In this document: positions 44,009 through 54,300 of the stretch, piece after piece
Layout: each line of letters begins with the position of its first letter
How positions within the stretch are numbered: position 1 is the stretch's first letter
Source: Deltaproteobacteria bacterium
GTDB taxonomy: Bacteria; Desulfobacterota; Deferrisomatia; Deferrisomatales; JACRMM01
Reading direction: 5' to 3'
DNA: 60,181 nucleotides
NCBI GenBank assembly: GCA_016214985.1
Contig: JACRMM010000001.1
Location: forward strand, 1-60,181
Notes under the pieces: generated by a model
What the model saw: only the letters and a program-made list of their open reading frames with translations
Databases searched by the model: none
Told to the model about the DNA's origin: nothing
Made by a program: the position numbers and the translations under genes

Positions 44009-46557
44009 GGTTCCTCCTCCGCACTCTTTCTCTCTCTTACGCCCGCCGCCACGTGGCAAAGACCCTCCTGACCCTCCTGGGAGTGGTCGTGGGCGTGGCC
44101 ACCTTCAGTGCCATTCGAAGCGCCCAGTCGACGCTGGTCCAGGGCATCCGCGCCACCGTGGACCGCATGGCCGGAAAGGCGCAGCTCCAGATCACCCTGG
44201 AGGGAGGAGTCCCCGAAGAGGTGCAGGAGCAGATCCGCGACCTCCCCGGCATTCGCGCCACGGCCCCGGTGATCGAGCAGATCGTCGTTCCCGAGAAGAG
44301 CGAGTTGGGCAGTCTGCTGGTTCTCGGCGTCGATCTGCTGGGCGATCGGGAGATGCGCGACTACGGCTTCGAGGGCGCAGACGCCGACCTGGACGACCCG
44401 CTCCTCTTCCTCGCCCAGCCCGACTCCGTGGCCCTCGCCCGCCCCTTCGCCCAGAGAGCGGGCCTCTCGATCGGCGACGCCTTCGCCTTTCGTGCCCCCC
44501 GCGGGCCCAAGCGGGTCGTCGTGAGGGGGCTCCTCACTCCCAAGGGCTTCGCCGAGGCCTTCGGCGGGAACCTCGTGGTCGTGGACGTCTACGCCGCCCA
44601 GGAGCTCTTTGGGCGTGGCCGCCGGTTCGACCGGCTGGAGGTGAGGCTCGAGGAAGGAACAAGCCTCGCCCAGGGCACGGCGGTGCTCCGAGGCGCCCTG
44701 GGCCCGGCGTACCGCGTCGAGACCCCCGACCGGCGGGGAGAGCAGATGGAGCGGCTCGTCTCCAACTTCATCGCCGGCTTCAACATCTCGAGCGGCTTCG
44801 CCCTCTCCATCGGCACCTTCCTCATCTTCAACGCGTTTCACGTGGCCGTGAACCGCCGCCGGCGGGACATCGGGACCCTCCGCTCCCTGGGCGCGACGCC
44901 CCGGCAGGTCCAGGGGCTCTTCCTGGCGGAAGCCGTGGCGGTGGGCGTCGCCGGCGGGGCACTGGGCTGCCTCGCCGGGGCGGGCCTCTCCCAGGGCTTC
45001 CTGCGGATGATGGGGCAAACCACCGAGACCATTTACGGCGTGGCCGGCTCCGGGGAGGTCCACCTCACGCTCGGACTCGCGCTCCAGTCGGTGGGGCTCG
45101 GGACCCTGGCGTCCCTGGTGGGGGCCTGGGGGCCGGCGCGGGCGGCGTCGCGCATCGCGCCGACCGAGGCCTTCGCCAAGGGTGTCTTTCAAGCGCGCCT
45201 GCCCGGCCGGCTGCGGCTTCGCGTCGCGGCCGGGGTCCTCGCCTTCGGCCTCGCGGTCCTCCTCGCCCTTCGGCCGCCCTTCGGCGGCAACTCCCTGACC
45301 CTCGTGGTGCTCGCCCTTGGGGGCGGAGGGCTCGTGCTCCTGGTGGGGCCCCTCTCCCGCGCCCTCCTGGCGGCGTCCGCGCCCCGCCTCGGGGCGGTCG
45401 CGCCCGTGGCCGGCCGCCTCGCCTCGGACGCCCTGCTCGGCAACCCCCGCCGCACCTCGGGCACGGTGATGGCCATGGCCCTTTCGCTGGCCTTCGTCCT
45501 CGGCCTCGGGGGATACATGGGCTCCACCAAGGCGACCATGGAGCGCTGGATGGACGAGGTGCTCACCTCCGACCTCTTCGTGCGCGCGTCGGCCAACTTC
45601 GTCCGCCCGGACTTCCGCTTTCCCGGGAGCCTGCGCCAGGAGCTCCTTCGCGTGCCCGGCGTGCGTGCCGTGGAGAGCTACCGGGCGGCCCGGCCGGTCT
45701 TTCGGGGCGACCCGATCGTGGTCGCCTCCATCGAGGTCGGACCCATGCTCGACCGGACCCGCCACGAGTTCCTCCAGGGGGACGAAGCGGCGATGCGCCG
45801 GGGGCTCACCCGAGAGGGGCAGTGCGCCGTCTCCGACAACTTCTTCCGGCGCTTCAGGCTGGGAGTGGGCCAGGCGGTGGAGCTCACGACGCCGGCCGGG
45901 GTCGTCCGGATCCCCATCGCGTCGGTGATGCGCGACTTTACGTCCGACCGCGGCACCGTGTTCATCGACCGCTCGCTGTTCCTGCGCCTCTGGAAGGACG
46001 ACCGGGTGGACATCTTCGACGTGAGCGTGGCCCGGGGCGCCGACGTCGGCGGGGTGCGCGACGCCATCCGGGGGCGGCTCGCCGGAAGGATGCCCGCGCT
46101 GGTGTCCACCCGCCAGGAGTTCGCCGGGGAGATTGGCCAGGCCATCGACGCCTTTTACTCCCTGGTGAGGATCACGGTCTTCCTCGCCTTGGCCGTGGCG
46201 TTTCTCGGCATCGTGACCTCGCTTCTCATCTCGGTGGCGGAGCGCACCCGGGAGATCGGGATCCTGAAGGCCATCGGGGCCCTGGCCTCCCAGATTGGCC
46301 GGAGCATCGTGCTCGAGGCGCTCGCCCTCGCCCTCGTGGGGCTCGCCCTGGCCCTGCCCGCCGGCGATCTCCTGGCATCCTTCATGGAGACGACCGTCGC
46401 CGAGATCTTCGCCGGCTGGCGCATGCCCCACCGCTACCCCTGGGAGCTCCTGGGGGAGCTCCTGGTCGGCCTTCCCCTGGTCTCGGCGCTCGCCGCGTGG
46501 ATCCCCGCGCGCCAGGCCGGAAGGCTCAGCATCACGGAGGCGATCGAGTATGAATAG
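44005..46557 (+). CDS. Large FtsX-domain ABC permease (two FtsX modules)
   Basis: 850 residues from GTG 44005 (GTGA overlap with the ATPase). TM1 lies near 18-38, a first MacB-like periplasmic domain at about 40-235, and a first FtsX core at about 250-400 with NRRRRDIGTLRSLGATPRQV. Central hydrophobic helices (about 405-455) lead to a second periplasmic domain and a second FtsX core ending in VAERTREIGILKAIGALASQI and WIPARQAGRLSITEAIEYE. One polypeptide thus supplies both halves of the transporter. Such permeases pull lipids or lipoproteins out of the inner membrane; the LolA-like gene that follows fits this. Confidence 0.93.
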   Translation: MRFLLRTLSLSYARRHVAKTLLTLLGVVVGVATFSAIRSAQSTLVQGIRATVDRMAGKAQLQITLEGGVPEEVQEQIRDLPGIRATAPVIEQIVVPEKSELGSLLVLGVDLLGDREMRDYGFEGADADLDDPLLFLAQPDSVALARPFAQRAGLSIGDAFAFRAPRGPKRVVVRGLLTPKGFAEAFGGNLVVVDVYAAQELFGRGRRFDRLEVRLEEGTSLAQGTAVLRGALGPAYRVETPDRRGEQMERLVSNFIAGFNISSGFALSIGTFLIFNAFHVAVNRRRRDIGTLRSLGATPRQVQGLFLAEAVAVGVAGGALGCLAGAGLSQGFLRMMGQTTETIYGVAGSGEVHLTLGLALQSVGLGTLASLVGAWGPARAASRIAPTEAFAKGVFQARLPGRLRLRVAAGVLAFGLAVLLALRPPFGGNSLTLVVLALGGGGLVLLVGPLSRALLAASAPRLGAVAPVAGRLASDALLGNPRRTSGTVMAMALSLAFVLGLGGYMGSTKATMERWMDEVLTSDLFVRASANFVRPDFRFPGSLRQELLRVPGVRAVESYRAARPVFRGDPIVVASIEVGPMLDRTRHEFLQGDEAAMRRGLTREGQCAVSDNFFRRFRLGVGQAVELTTPAGVVRIPIASVMRDFTSDRGTVFIDRSLFLRLWKDDRVDIFDVSVARGADVGGVRDAIRGRLAGRMPALVSTRQEFAGEIGQAIDAFYSLVRITVFLALAVAFLGIVTSLLISVAERTREIGILKAIGALASQIGRSIVLEALALALVGLALALPAGDLLASFMETTVAEIFAGWRMPHRYPWELLGELLVGLPLVSALAAWIPARQAGRLSITEAIEYE

Positions 46558-47416
46558 AGAAAGCAGCGGTCAGTGGTCAGCAGTTAGCGGTCAGCGATGG
46601 GAAGGACGAAGAGCGAAAGAGACGACCATCGCGGCCGGGGCCTTCGTCGTTTGGATCGCCGCCGCCGTCTTCCTCGCGGCGGGTGGGGCCCGGGCGGCTT
46701 CGGACGCGCGCACGATCCTGAAGGAGTCGGAGGCGCGACACCGGACCCGGACCCAGCAGTATGCCGGCGAGCTCACCGTGACGAGCAAGGAGGGGAAGGT
46801 CCGCCGGAAGGGCTGGAAGAGCTTCCGGGAGGGCTACGCCGGGGACGCCAGGAACCTGATCCGGTTCACCGACCCCCCCGAGGTGAAGGGGGTCGGCTTC
46901 CTCTCCCTCGGCCGGCCCAACCGGAGCCCGGACCAATGGCTCTACCTCCCCTCCATGAAGCGAGAGCGCCGCATCGCCTCCCAGGACCGGGACGCCTCCT
47001 TCGTGGGCACGGACTTCAACTACGAGGACATGGAGGAGTTCGACCACGAGAGGTACGACGTCGCGCTCCGGGGCGACGAGGTCCTCGACGGCCGGCCCTG
47101 CTATGTCATCGAGGCCCGGCCTGCCGAGAAGGCGGGCAAGTCCCTCTACGACAAGGAGGTCCTGTACCTGCGCAAGGACCTCCTCTACCTGGTACGCGAA
47201 GACCTCTACCGCAAGGGCGAGAAGGAGCCGAGCAAGCGGTTCGTCCTCTCCGACCTCGAGGAGGTCGACGGCCACTGGGTCGCGAAGCGGCTCGAGATGA
47301 CCGACGTGAGAAAAGGCAGCACGACCGTGGTTCTCCTGAAGGAGATCTCCTTCGACCGGCCCCAACCCGCGGACCGTTTCACCCTCCAGAACCTCACTCG
47401 CGAAGGCGGCGATTGA
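46550..47416 (+). CDS. LolA-like outer-membrane lipoprotein-sorting family protein
   Basis: 288 residues. After a signal-like helix (about 27-48, ARA cleavage) comes the LolA-like fold: TQQYAGELTVTSKEGK, LIRFTDPPEVKGVGFLSLGR, DQWLYLPSMKRERRIASQD, GTDFNYEDMEEFDHERYD, and a C-terminal RLEMTDVRKGSTT. It probably carries a lipid or lipoprotein across the periplasm between the FtsX permease and the barrel encoded next. It overlaps the permease by 8 nt. The first 20 residues (SGQWSAVSGQ) come from a GGTCAG repeat and look foreign to the family, but no better start codon exists downstream. Confidence 0.9.
   Translation: MNRESSGQWSAVSGQRWEGRRAKETTIAAGAFVVWIAAAVFLAAGGARAASDARTILKESEARHRTRTQQYAGELTVTSKEGKVRRKGWKSFREGYAGDARNLIRFTDPPEVKGVGFLSLGRPNRSPDQWLYLPSMKRERRIASQDRDASFVGTDFNYEDMEEFDHERYDVALRGDEVLDGRPCYVIEARPAEKAGKSLYDKEVLYLRKDLLYLVREDLYRKGEKEPSKRFVLSDLEEVDGHWVAKRLEMTDVRKGSTTVVLLKEISFDRPQPADRFTLQNLTREGGD
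46564..46595 (+). repeat. Short GGTCAG-type direct repeat at the gene junction
   Basis: Imperfect units CAGCGGTCAGTGGTCAG, CAGTTAGCGGTCAGC share the core GGTCAG three times in 32 nt. I recall similar GTCAGTGGTCAGT stretches as scattered intergenic repeats in many bacterial genomes. Here the repeat lies within the 5' coding end of the LolA-like gene. Confidence 0.5.
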
Positions 47417-48642
47417 GGCTCCCCGCGGCGCTGGCCCTCTTGCTCTGGGGCGCGCCGGCGCTGGCCCAGGGCCTCTCGGGCTACGCCGAGGCGAAGGGGG
47501 TTGCCTTCTCCGAGCGCGCGAGCGAGGGCGACCCCTGGGTCGCCGGCTGGGCGACGCTCCTCTTGAAGGAAGAGCAGCGGCTCGACCCCGCCTCGCTCGC
47601 GGCATCGCTCCGGGTCGAGGCACTCTCGTCCGACGAGGACGCGGCGCGCTTCGACCCCGCCGACCGCGACCCGCGGCGCTCGCTGCTCTCCGTCCGGGAG
47701 TTGTGGGGCCGATTCGCGCTGGCCCAAGCCCTCGACCTCCAACTCGGTCGCTTCGAGCTCGGCTGGGGCAAGACCGACGGCTACTCCCCGGCCGACGCCT
47801 TCCTGCCACGGGACCTCACCGACCCCTTCGCCGACGAGAAGCTCCCGCTCTGGGCGGCCCGCCTGAGCGGCCAGCGGGGCCCGGTGCGGTTCGAGGCCGT
47901 GGCCGTGCCGGTGACGACCCCCTGGCGCCTGCCGGACCTGGGGAGCCGAAACGCGCCGGTGCCGGTGAGCTCGGCCGCCGGGCGGATCGAGTACGAGGAC
48001 CAGGAGGACGCGCCGCCGGTGCCCGGCTTTGGGGCGCTTCGGCTGCTGGCCGTCGTCGGCGACTGGGACCTGGGAGCCTGGGGGCGCTTCGGCGTGCGCC
48101 CGGCGCCCCTCCTGACGTTTCGCGCGGACCTCTCGCAACCGGGGTCCTCGGGGGTGACCGTCCCGGTGGAGCGCAGGTACGCTCGGGAGGAGGGAGTCGG
48201 CCTCGAGCTCTCCCGGGTGGTTGGTCCCTGGGTAGTGAGGGCCGAGGCGGCCGGGCTCTTCTCCCGAGATCCGGACCTGGGGAACGCCCTGATCGGTACC
48301 CTGGGCGCGGAACGAGGCTTCGGGGACGGGACCCTTCTCGTCACCCTCGCCGGCAACGTCGTGGACCCGCCCGGGGACGCCGCCCTCCTCTTCGACCGGG
48401 CCCTGCTGCCGGCCCTTATCGCCGCCTGGAACCGCGCCGAGGCGTGGGGGAGCTGGAAGGTGGTCTGGACCGCGGCGCTCGCGCACAGGGATGGCCTCGT
48501 CAAGGCCGAGGCCGGCTACGACCTCGCCGACGCCTGGAAGCTCACCCTGGGCGGAGAGCTTCCCTACGGCTCGGAGCGGGGCCCCCTGGGGGCACTCCAC
48601 GCGGCCCGAAGGGTCCACCTGGCGCTGCGGTACAGCTGGTGA
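47413..48642 (+). CDS. Predicted outer-membrane beta-barrel protein of the LolA/FtsX operon
   Basis: 409 residues from TTG 47413, which overlaps the LolA-like stop (TTGA). The signal peptide ends ALA near residue 18. The body is alternating beta-type sequence with aromatic girdles, with RELWGRFALAQALDLQLGRFELGWGKTDGYSP reminiscent of porin-like (DUF1302-type) proteins, and it ends RVHLALRYSW with an aromatic C-terminus suited to Bam-mediated insertion. No exact family is assigned. As the last gene of the operon it is the likely outer-membrane end of the transport path. Confidence 0.8.
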   Translation: MRLPAALALLLWGAPALAQGLSGYAEAKGVAFSERASEGDPWVAGWATLLLKEEQRLDPASLAASLRVEALSSDEDAARFDPADRDPRRSLLSVRELWGRFALAQALDLQLGRFELGWGKTDGYSPADAFLPRDLTDPFADEKLPLWAARLSGQRGPVRFEAVAVPVTTPWRLPDLGSRNAPVPVSSAAGRIEYEDQEDAPPVPGFGALRLLAVVGDWDLGAWGRFGVRPAPLLTFRADLSQPGSSGVTVPVERRYAREEGVGLELSRVVGPWVVRAEAAGLFSRDPDLGNALIGTLGAERGFGDGTLLVTLAGNVVDPPGDAALLFDRALLPALIAAWNRAEAWGSWKVVWTAALAHRDGLVKAEAGYDLADAWKLTLGGELPYGSERGPLGALHAARRVHLALRYSW

Positions 48643-48682
48643 TCTCGGCCGGCGCTTGATCCGGGCCCCTGCCGGAGCCTCG

Positions 48683-50821
48683 TCAAGCGGTCGGCCCCGT
48701 CGCCGCGCCGGCCCCGCTCACACCCCGTTGCCGTCGGGCCTCGAAGAACGCGTCCACGGGCCGGTGAAAGCGCTCGCAGATCGCTTCGTCCTCGTCCTTC
48801 GGTACGGGGCCAATCTCGTTCCAGCGCTTCTGGAGCTCGGTGACCTTCGCAGTGACGTCCTGGGGGTCGGCGTCGGTCCCGAAGCCGGACATCACCGCCT
48901 CGACCTCTTCGCACAGAGCCTCCTTCTTCCGGAGGTTCTCCTGGCGGCCGACGTCGAGCCAGGCGAAGAAACGGTCGCAGCTGGCGCGAAAGCGCTCCCA
49001 GAGCTGTCGCTCCGCGTCGCGGGGAGCCGGGCCGGCTTGCTTCCAGGCGGCCTGGAGCTCGCGGAACTCCCTCGCGTGGCCCCGCTCCGGCTCGGCGGCC
49101 AGGGCCTCGGCCCGCGCGCAGAGCTGCTCCTTCTCGGCCTGGTTCCCCCGTCGGCTCTCGTCGAGTTCCACCAGGTAGGTCTCGCGCCGCGCGAAGAAGC
49201 GGTCGCACGCCTGCCGGAAGCGGGCGTAGAGCGCGCGGTCCTGCCCCCGGGGGACCGGCCCGGCCTCTTTCCACTGCTCCTGGAGGCGTTTGAGAGCCTC
49301 GGCACTCTCCTTCCACGCAGTGGACTCCACGTGACCCTCGGCTTCGCGGCAGAGCTCCTCTCGGCGCTCGATTCCCTCGGCGCTTCGGCGCTCCTGCTCC
49401 TCGAGGTAGGGCTTGCACCGCTCGAAGCCGCGGTCGCAGGCGGTCTGGAAGCGCTGCCACAGGGCCTCGGCCACGGCTTTGGGCGCGGGACCGATCTCCT
49501 TCCAGCGCCGCTGGGCCTCCTTGACCTTGTCCGCCAGGGTCGCGAGGTCCTCTTCCGCGTCCAGGGCCTCGACCGCAACGCAGAGGTCTTCCTTCAGGGT
49601 CCTGTTGTTCCACCGCAGCCAGTCCTGCTGCTCGTGAAACGCCGCCTGGCGCACGGAGAAGCGCTCCGCCGTCGCGGCGAACCGCTCTTCCAGGGCACGG
49701 GCCTCCGGTTCCGGCGACGCGGGGAGGTTCTTCCAAGCCTTCCGCAGCTCCTTGACCCGTCGCCCGGCGGCGGCGCGGTCCCCTGCCTCCAGGAGCCCTT
49801 CGAACTCGGCGCAGAGCTCTGCGCGCCGCTCCAGCGTCTCCCGCCGGATCCGTACCTCGTCTGCAGCCCGCGCGGCGGCGCGCTCCTCGCAGGCCCGCTG
49901 GATGCCGTCGAGCCGGGCCAGAAGCGAGGCTGGGTCCAGGTGTCGAAAGCCTTCCGCCCGTGCGCTCCGGTCGAGCTCCGCCAGCGACCGGCGCGCACGG
50001 TCCAGCTCCTGTGGCGGGAGAGCTTCGAGCCGGTCCAGCTCCGCGGTGAGCTCGCCGAGGCGCCGCTGCTCCCCCTCGAGCGCCTCCACGGCAGCGAGCG
50101 CCGCGGCCGCGGCTTCGCTCGTCTCGGCCGGCCGAGGCCCGGCCTGACGGTCGGCGGCCGGTCCGTCGTCGGATGGGGCAAGCGTCTCCGGCTCCGCCTC
50201 GGCCACCGGCTCCTCGCGTTGGAGATCCCTGGGGACCGTCTCCTCCGGCGCGGCCCGCTCGGACGCCAGCGCCGCGAGCTTCTCCGCGGCCAGGCGCCGC
50301 GTGACCTTGCTCGAGGCCGACCGGGCGACGCGCTCGAGCAGGGGTTCTTCTTGGATCTTCGCCAGGGCGGCCCGCGCTGGCTCTTTGCCGCAGTTCGTCT
50401 CCACGATGCGGCAGAGGGCCTCGGGGTCTTCGATCCTTTCCACCGCCCGCACGCGAAGGGCCGGCGTGGCGGCCTGCGCCGCGAGGCGCTCCACCAGTCC
50501 GAGGTCTTCGACCCGGCCCAGGGCGTCCTCAAGGCCGGCCGGCGTGCCGCCGCCGAGGGCCTCTTCGCAGAGGAGACGGTCGATCTTGGCGCGCACCGCC
50601 CGGAAGACGTCCGGTTCGAGGACTCCGCGGATCAGTTCCTCCAGGGCCTCCCGATCGCCGATGCGCTCGACGGCGGCCAGTTGCACCCTGGGATCCCCGT
50701 CTGCTGCGGCGACGGCCTTCAGTGTGCCGAGCTCCTTTGCCCCCATCCCGCCGACGGCGGCGAGCCGGACCTCGGGATTTCTGCTCTTCCACTTCGGTTT
50801 CAGAAAATCGAACAGTCGCAT
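48683..50821 (-). CDS. DUF349 repeat protein with HEAT-like N-terminus
   Basis: 712 residues. Residues 1-190 form HEAT-like helical pairs (RNPEVRLAAVGG, GDPRVQLAAVERIGDREAL and more). A charged Ala/Glu linker follows. From about 300 onward there are five helical DUF349 units, four with a clear W-K/N-x-x-GP-x-P core (RWKEIGPAPK, QWKEAGPVPR, AWKQAGPAPR, RWNEIGPVPK) followed by a helix of the R-F-x-x-x-x-D-R-F-F type. Function is not established; the coiled, acidic build suggests a cytoplasmic scaffold. It is convergent with the barrel gene and not part of an operon. Confidence 0.88.
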   Translation of the reverse strand: MRLFDFLKPKWKSRNPEVRLAAVGGMGAKELGTLKAVAAADGDPRVQLAAVERIGDREALEELIRGVLEPDVFRAVRAKIDRLLCEEALGGGTPAGLEDALGRVEDLGLVERLAAQAATPALRVRAVERIEDPEALCRIVETNCGKEPARAALAKIQEEPLLERVARSASSKVTRRLAAEKLAALASERAAPEETVPRDLQREEPVAEAEPETLAPSDDGPAADRQAGPRPAETSEAAAAALAAVEALEGEQRRLGELTAELDRLEALPPQELDRARRSLAELDRSARAEGFRHLDPASLLARLDGIQRACEERAAARAADEVRIRRETLERRAELCAEFEGLLEAGDRAAAGRRVKELRKAWKNLPASPEPEARALEERFAATAERFSVRQAAFHEQQDWLRWNNRTLKEDLCVAVEALDAEEDLATLADKVKEAQRRWKEIGPAPKAVAEALWQRFQTACDRGFERCKPYLEEQERRSAEGIERREELCREAEGHVESTAWKESAEALKRLQEQWKEAGPVPRGQDRALYARFRQACDRFFARRETYLVELDESRRGNQAEKEQLCARAEALAAEPERGHAREFRELQAAWKQAGPAPRDAERQLWERFRASCDRFFAWLDVGRQENLRKKEALCEEVEAVMSGFGTDADPQDVTAKVTELQKRWNEIGPVPKDEDEAICERFHRPVDAFFEARRQRGVSGAGAATGPTA

Positions 50822-51383
50822 ATCGCAAACCTATGAAGAGGGTGAAACGGGCCCCTCCCTCTACCCTGGGACCGCAAGGCGCGTCAACTCCAACGCGCAC
50901 TCCAACGAGCGGTCCAGGACGATCGGCCGCAACAGGAGCGTGGGAGGGCGGGGACCAACGAGGCGTCCCACTGGACCCCGGGGCGCCGCCCGGGGGGGAG
51001 TGGCGCCTTCCCCCGAGCGGCCTAGGATGGACCCCGACGATGGGCTCCGGCAAGGATCGTCTGCCTCGCGCAACCGGAGGGAGGGGCGATGAATGCACTG
51101 TCTTGGCCGGGGATCCGCCGGATCACTCTGGGTGTGCCCGACCTCGGCCGGTCGATCAGTTCGCCGAGAGGGGTTCCTCGGTTGAACCGGCGAATGGGGG
51201 AGCCGGCGGGGTCCTGACGATCGCGCGGGGCGCGCCCCGAATCCCCTTCCGCGCGCCCAAGCCGCTTTGTCCGGGGACGAAAACTCGGTAAGATTCACGC
51301 CGGCCCTGCCGGTCCACGGTTCTTCCTCTCCCCATGGCCTCCGTCCCAGAGCACGACGGGCGGGATGGAACGGAGCAGATGCC
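50822..51383. other. Intergenic region, 562 bp, with one gene remnant
   Basis: Between the leftward DUF349 gene and the rightward hybrid kinase. It contains the VOC remnant at 51089-51217. The flanks (50822-51088 and 51218-51383) are GC-rich, with no convincing ORF. The promoters of both neighbours are expected here but I cannot place them. Confidence 0.45.
51089..51217 (+). pseudogene. Remnant of a VOC/glyoxalase-family gene
   Basis: ATG 51089 has an excellent GGAGGGAGGGG site and opens with WPGIRRITLGVPDLGRSI, the usual first strand and helix of single-domain VOC proteins. After residue 23 the expected F-Y-x-x-x-L-G continuation is missing and an unrelated tail stops at residue 42. Most of a gene of about 120-140 codons has been lost, probably by deletion. 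Confidence 0.5.
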
Positions 51384-54300
51384 ATGACGCTCCCCGACGA
51401 GATCTTCGAGCGGTTTCTGGAGGCCATCCCCGACGCCGCCCTGGCGGTGGCGCCCGACGGCCGCATTGCCCACGCGAACTCTCGGGCCGAGGCCCTCTTC
51501 GGCTACCCTGCCGGGAGTTTCGCGCGCCGGTCCCACGACCTCCTCGTGCCGGCGGCCAGCAGGCTCGAGCACCGGCGGTCGCTCGGCGAGTTCTTCTCCC
51601 GCCCGGGCTCCCGTGCCATGGCCGCCGGCCGCGAGATTGCAGGACGTAGAGCCGATGGGAGCGAGTTCCCCGCCGAGTGCTTTCTGAGCCGCGTCGAAGT
51701 CCAGGGGCTTCCCTGCGCGCTGGTCGTGGTGCGGGATCTCACCGAGCGGCGGTGCACAGAGCAGGGGCTGCGCGCCGGGGAGGCGCGATACCGACAGCTC
51801 TTCGAGGCGAACCCCCACCCCATGTGGGTCTACGACCTCGAGACGCTCGCCTTCCTGGCCGTCAACGACGCTGCGGTCCGTAAGTATGGGTACTCCCGGG
51901 ACGAGTTCCTGGGGATGACCATCGCCGACATCCGCCCGCCCGAGGACGTGCCGGCCCTGAGGAGAAACGTCGCCCGGGTATCCGAAGGACTCGACGAGGC
52001 CGGTGTCTGGCGCCACGTAAAGAAGGACGGAACCGTCCTCGGCGTCGAGATCGTCTCCCACACCCTCTCGTGGGAGGGCTGCCGGGCGGAGCTCGTGCTC
52101 GCCCACGACGTCACCGACCGCGTGCGGGCCGAGGAGGCGCTGCGCCGGAGCGAGGAGCGGTTTCGCCTGGCCATGGAGGTCACGCGGGACGGGTTGTGGG
52201 ACTGGAACGTGGCCAGCGGCTACACGTACTACAGCCCCTCCTACTTTCACATGCTGGGCCTGGACCCCGGCGAGCTCCCCTCTCGGGTCAACACCTGGCT
52301 CGACCGGATCCACCCGGACGACAGGGACCGGGCCTGGGAGGCGAACCGCGCCTGCGTTGAAGGCGCCGTCGAGTCCTTCGAAGTGGAGTTCCGGATGCGC
52401 CACAAGAACGGCTCGTGGCGCTGGATCCTGGGTCGGGGAAAGAGCGTCGCCCGCGACGCGTCGGGCCGGGCGCTGCGGCTGGTGGGCACCCACACGGACG
52501 TTACCGAGCGCCGGCACGTGGAGGAGGAGCTCCGGGCCAGGGAGCAGCAGCTCCGCGTCATCTTCGATGCGTCCCAGGCGGGGATCATCCGCGTGGACTC
52601 CCAGGGCACCATTGTCTTTGCGAACCAGCGGATGGCCGAGATGCTCGGCCTGGACCTCGCGGATGTCATCGGTACGCCCTATACGGCGCATGTCCACGAG
52701 TCGGAGAGGGCCCTGGGCGACGAACGGATGCGGCAGCTCATCCGGGGCGAGATCGGGTCGGTGTCGACCGAGCGCCATTACGTCCGGGCGGATGGGAGCG
52801 ACTTCTGGGGCTACCTGTCCGGCCGGCGCCTGGAGAACGAGGATGGCACCCTGCGCGCCCTGGTCGGCATCATCGCCGACATCACCGAGCGCAAGCAGGC
52901 CGAAGAGGCTCTGCGCCAGCGCCAGGAACAGCTCGAGAAGATCGTGGCGACCTCGCCGGGAGTCGTGTGCTCCTTCCGCCTGGGGGCGGACGGCTCGGTC
53001 ACGATGCCCTTCGCGGGTCAGGGGATCGAGACGTTCTACGGCGTGTCGCCCGAGCAACTCGCGCAGGACGCCTCGATCATCTTCCGCAGAGTCCACCGGG
53101 ACGACGTCCGCCGCGTGCAGGACACCATCGCGGAGTCCGCCCGCGCGCTCGGACCGTGGCGGGCCGAGTTCCGGGTGCACAGCCCCTCCGGGAGCGAGCT
53201 GTGGCTCGAAGGCCACTCGATCCCTCGGCGCGAACCCGACGGCAGTGTCCTGTGGCACGGGATCGTGCTCGACGTCACCGACCGCAAGCGCGCCGAGAAA
53301 GAGCACGAAGCGCTGCAGGCCCAGCTGGCCCAGGCACAGAAGATGGAGGCTGTGGGGCGTCTGGCGGGAGGAGTGGCCCACGACTTCAACAACATGCTCG
53401 CCGTGATCCTGGGCCGAGCGGAGCTCGTGCTTCGGAGGGTGGATCCGGAGGATCCGCTGTGCAGGGACCTGGAGGAGATCCTCCAGGCGGCCGAACGCTC
53501 CTCCGTACTTACGCGCCAGCTGCTGGCCTTCGCCCGGCGGCAGACGGTGAGCCCCCGGGTGCTCGACGTGAACGAGGCCGTGGGCGCGATGCTCCAGATG
53601 CTGCGGCGCCTGATCGGCGAAGAGGTCGACCTCGCCTGGGTGCCGGGGCCCGGGGTGTGGAGCGTGCGGATCGACCCCTCCCAGCTCGACCAGCTCCTGG
53701 CGAACCTGGTGGTCAATGCCCGCGACGCCATCTCCGGCACGGGCCGGGTCACCCTCGAGACCCGAAACGTCACCCTCACCGAGGCCGTGGCGGCCCGAGG
53801 TGAGGTCCTTCTCTCAGGGGAGTATGTCCTCCTCACGGTGAGCGACGACGGGTGCGGGATGGACGAGGAGACCCTGGCGCACCTCTTCGAACCCTTCTTC
53901 ACCACCAAGGGTCCGGGGCAGGGCACCGGCCTGGGGCTCGCCACCGTGTATGGCATCGTCCGACAGAACGGGGGTCTGATCGATGCCCAGGGCCAGCCCG
54001 GCCGGGGCTCGACCTTCCGCGTGTATCTGCCGCGGGCCGTGGAGGAAGGGACCGAGAAGGCTGTGTCCGCCGTGAAGGGTGCTCTTCCAGGGGGAGACGA
54101 GACGCTGCTCCTGGTAGAGGACGAGGAAGCGATCCTGACCCTGGGCCGAGAAATGCTGCAGCGGCTGGGCTATCGCGTGCTCACGGCCGGGAGCCCCAGC
54201 GAGGCCCTTCGAGTTGCCGAAGCGCATGCAGGCGAGATCCACTTGCTCATCACGGATGTGGTCATGCCCGAGATGGACGGCCACGCGCTGTCCGAGCGAC

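Noticed and set aside
43876..46431. An 851-codon minus-strand open frame opposite the large FtsX permease
   Set aside because: Composition is Glu/Gly/His/Arg-rich without structure. It arises from the codon bias of the real gene on the plus strand.
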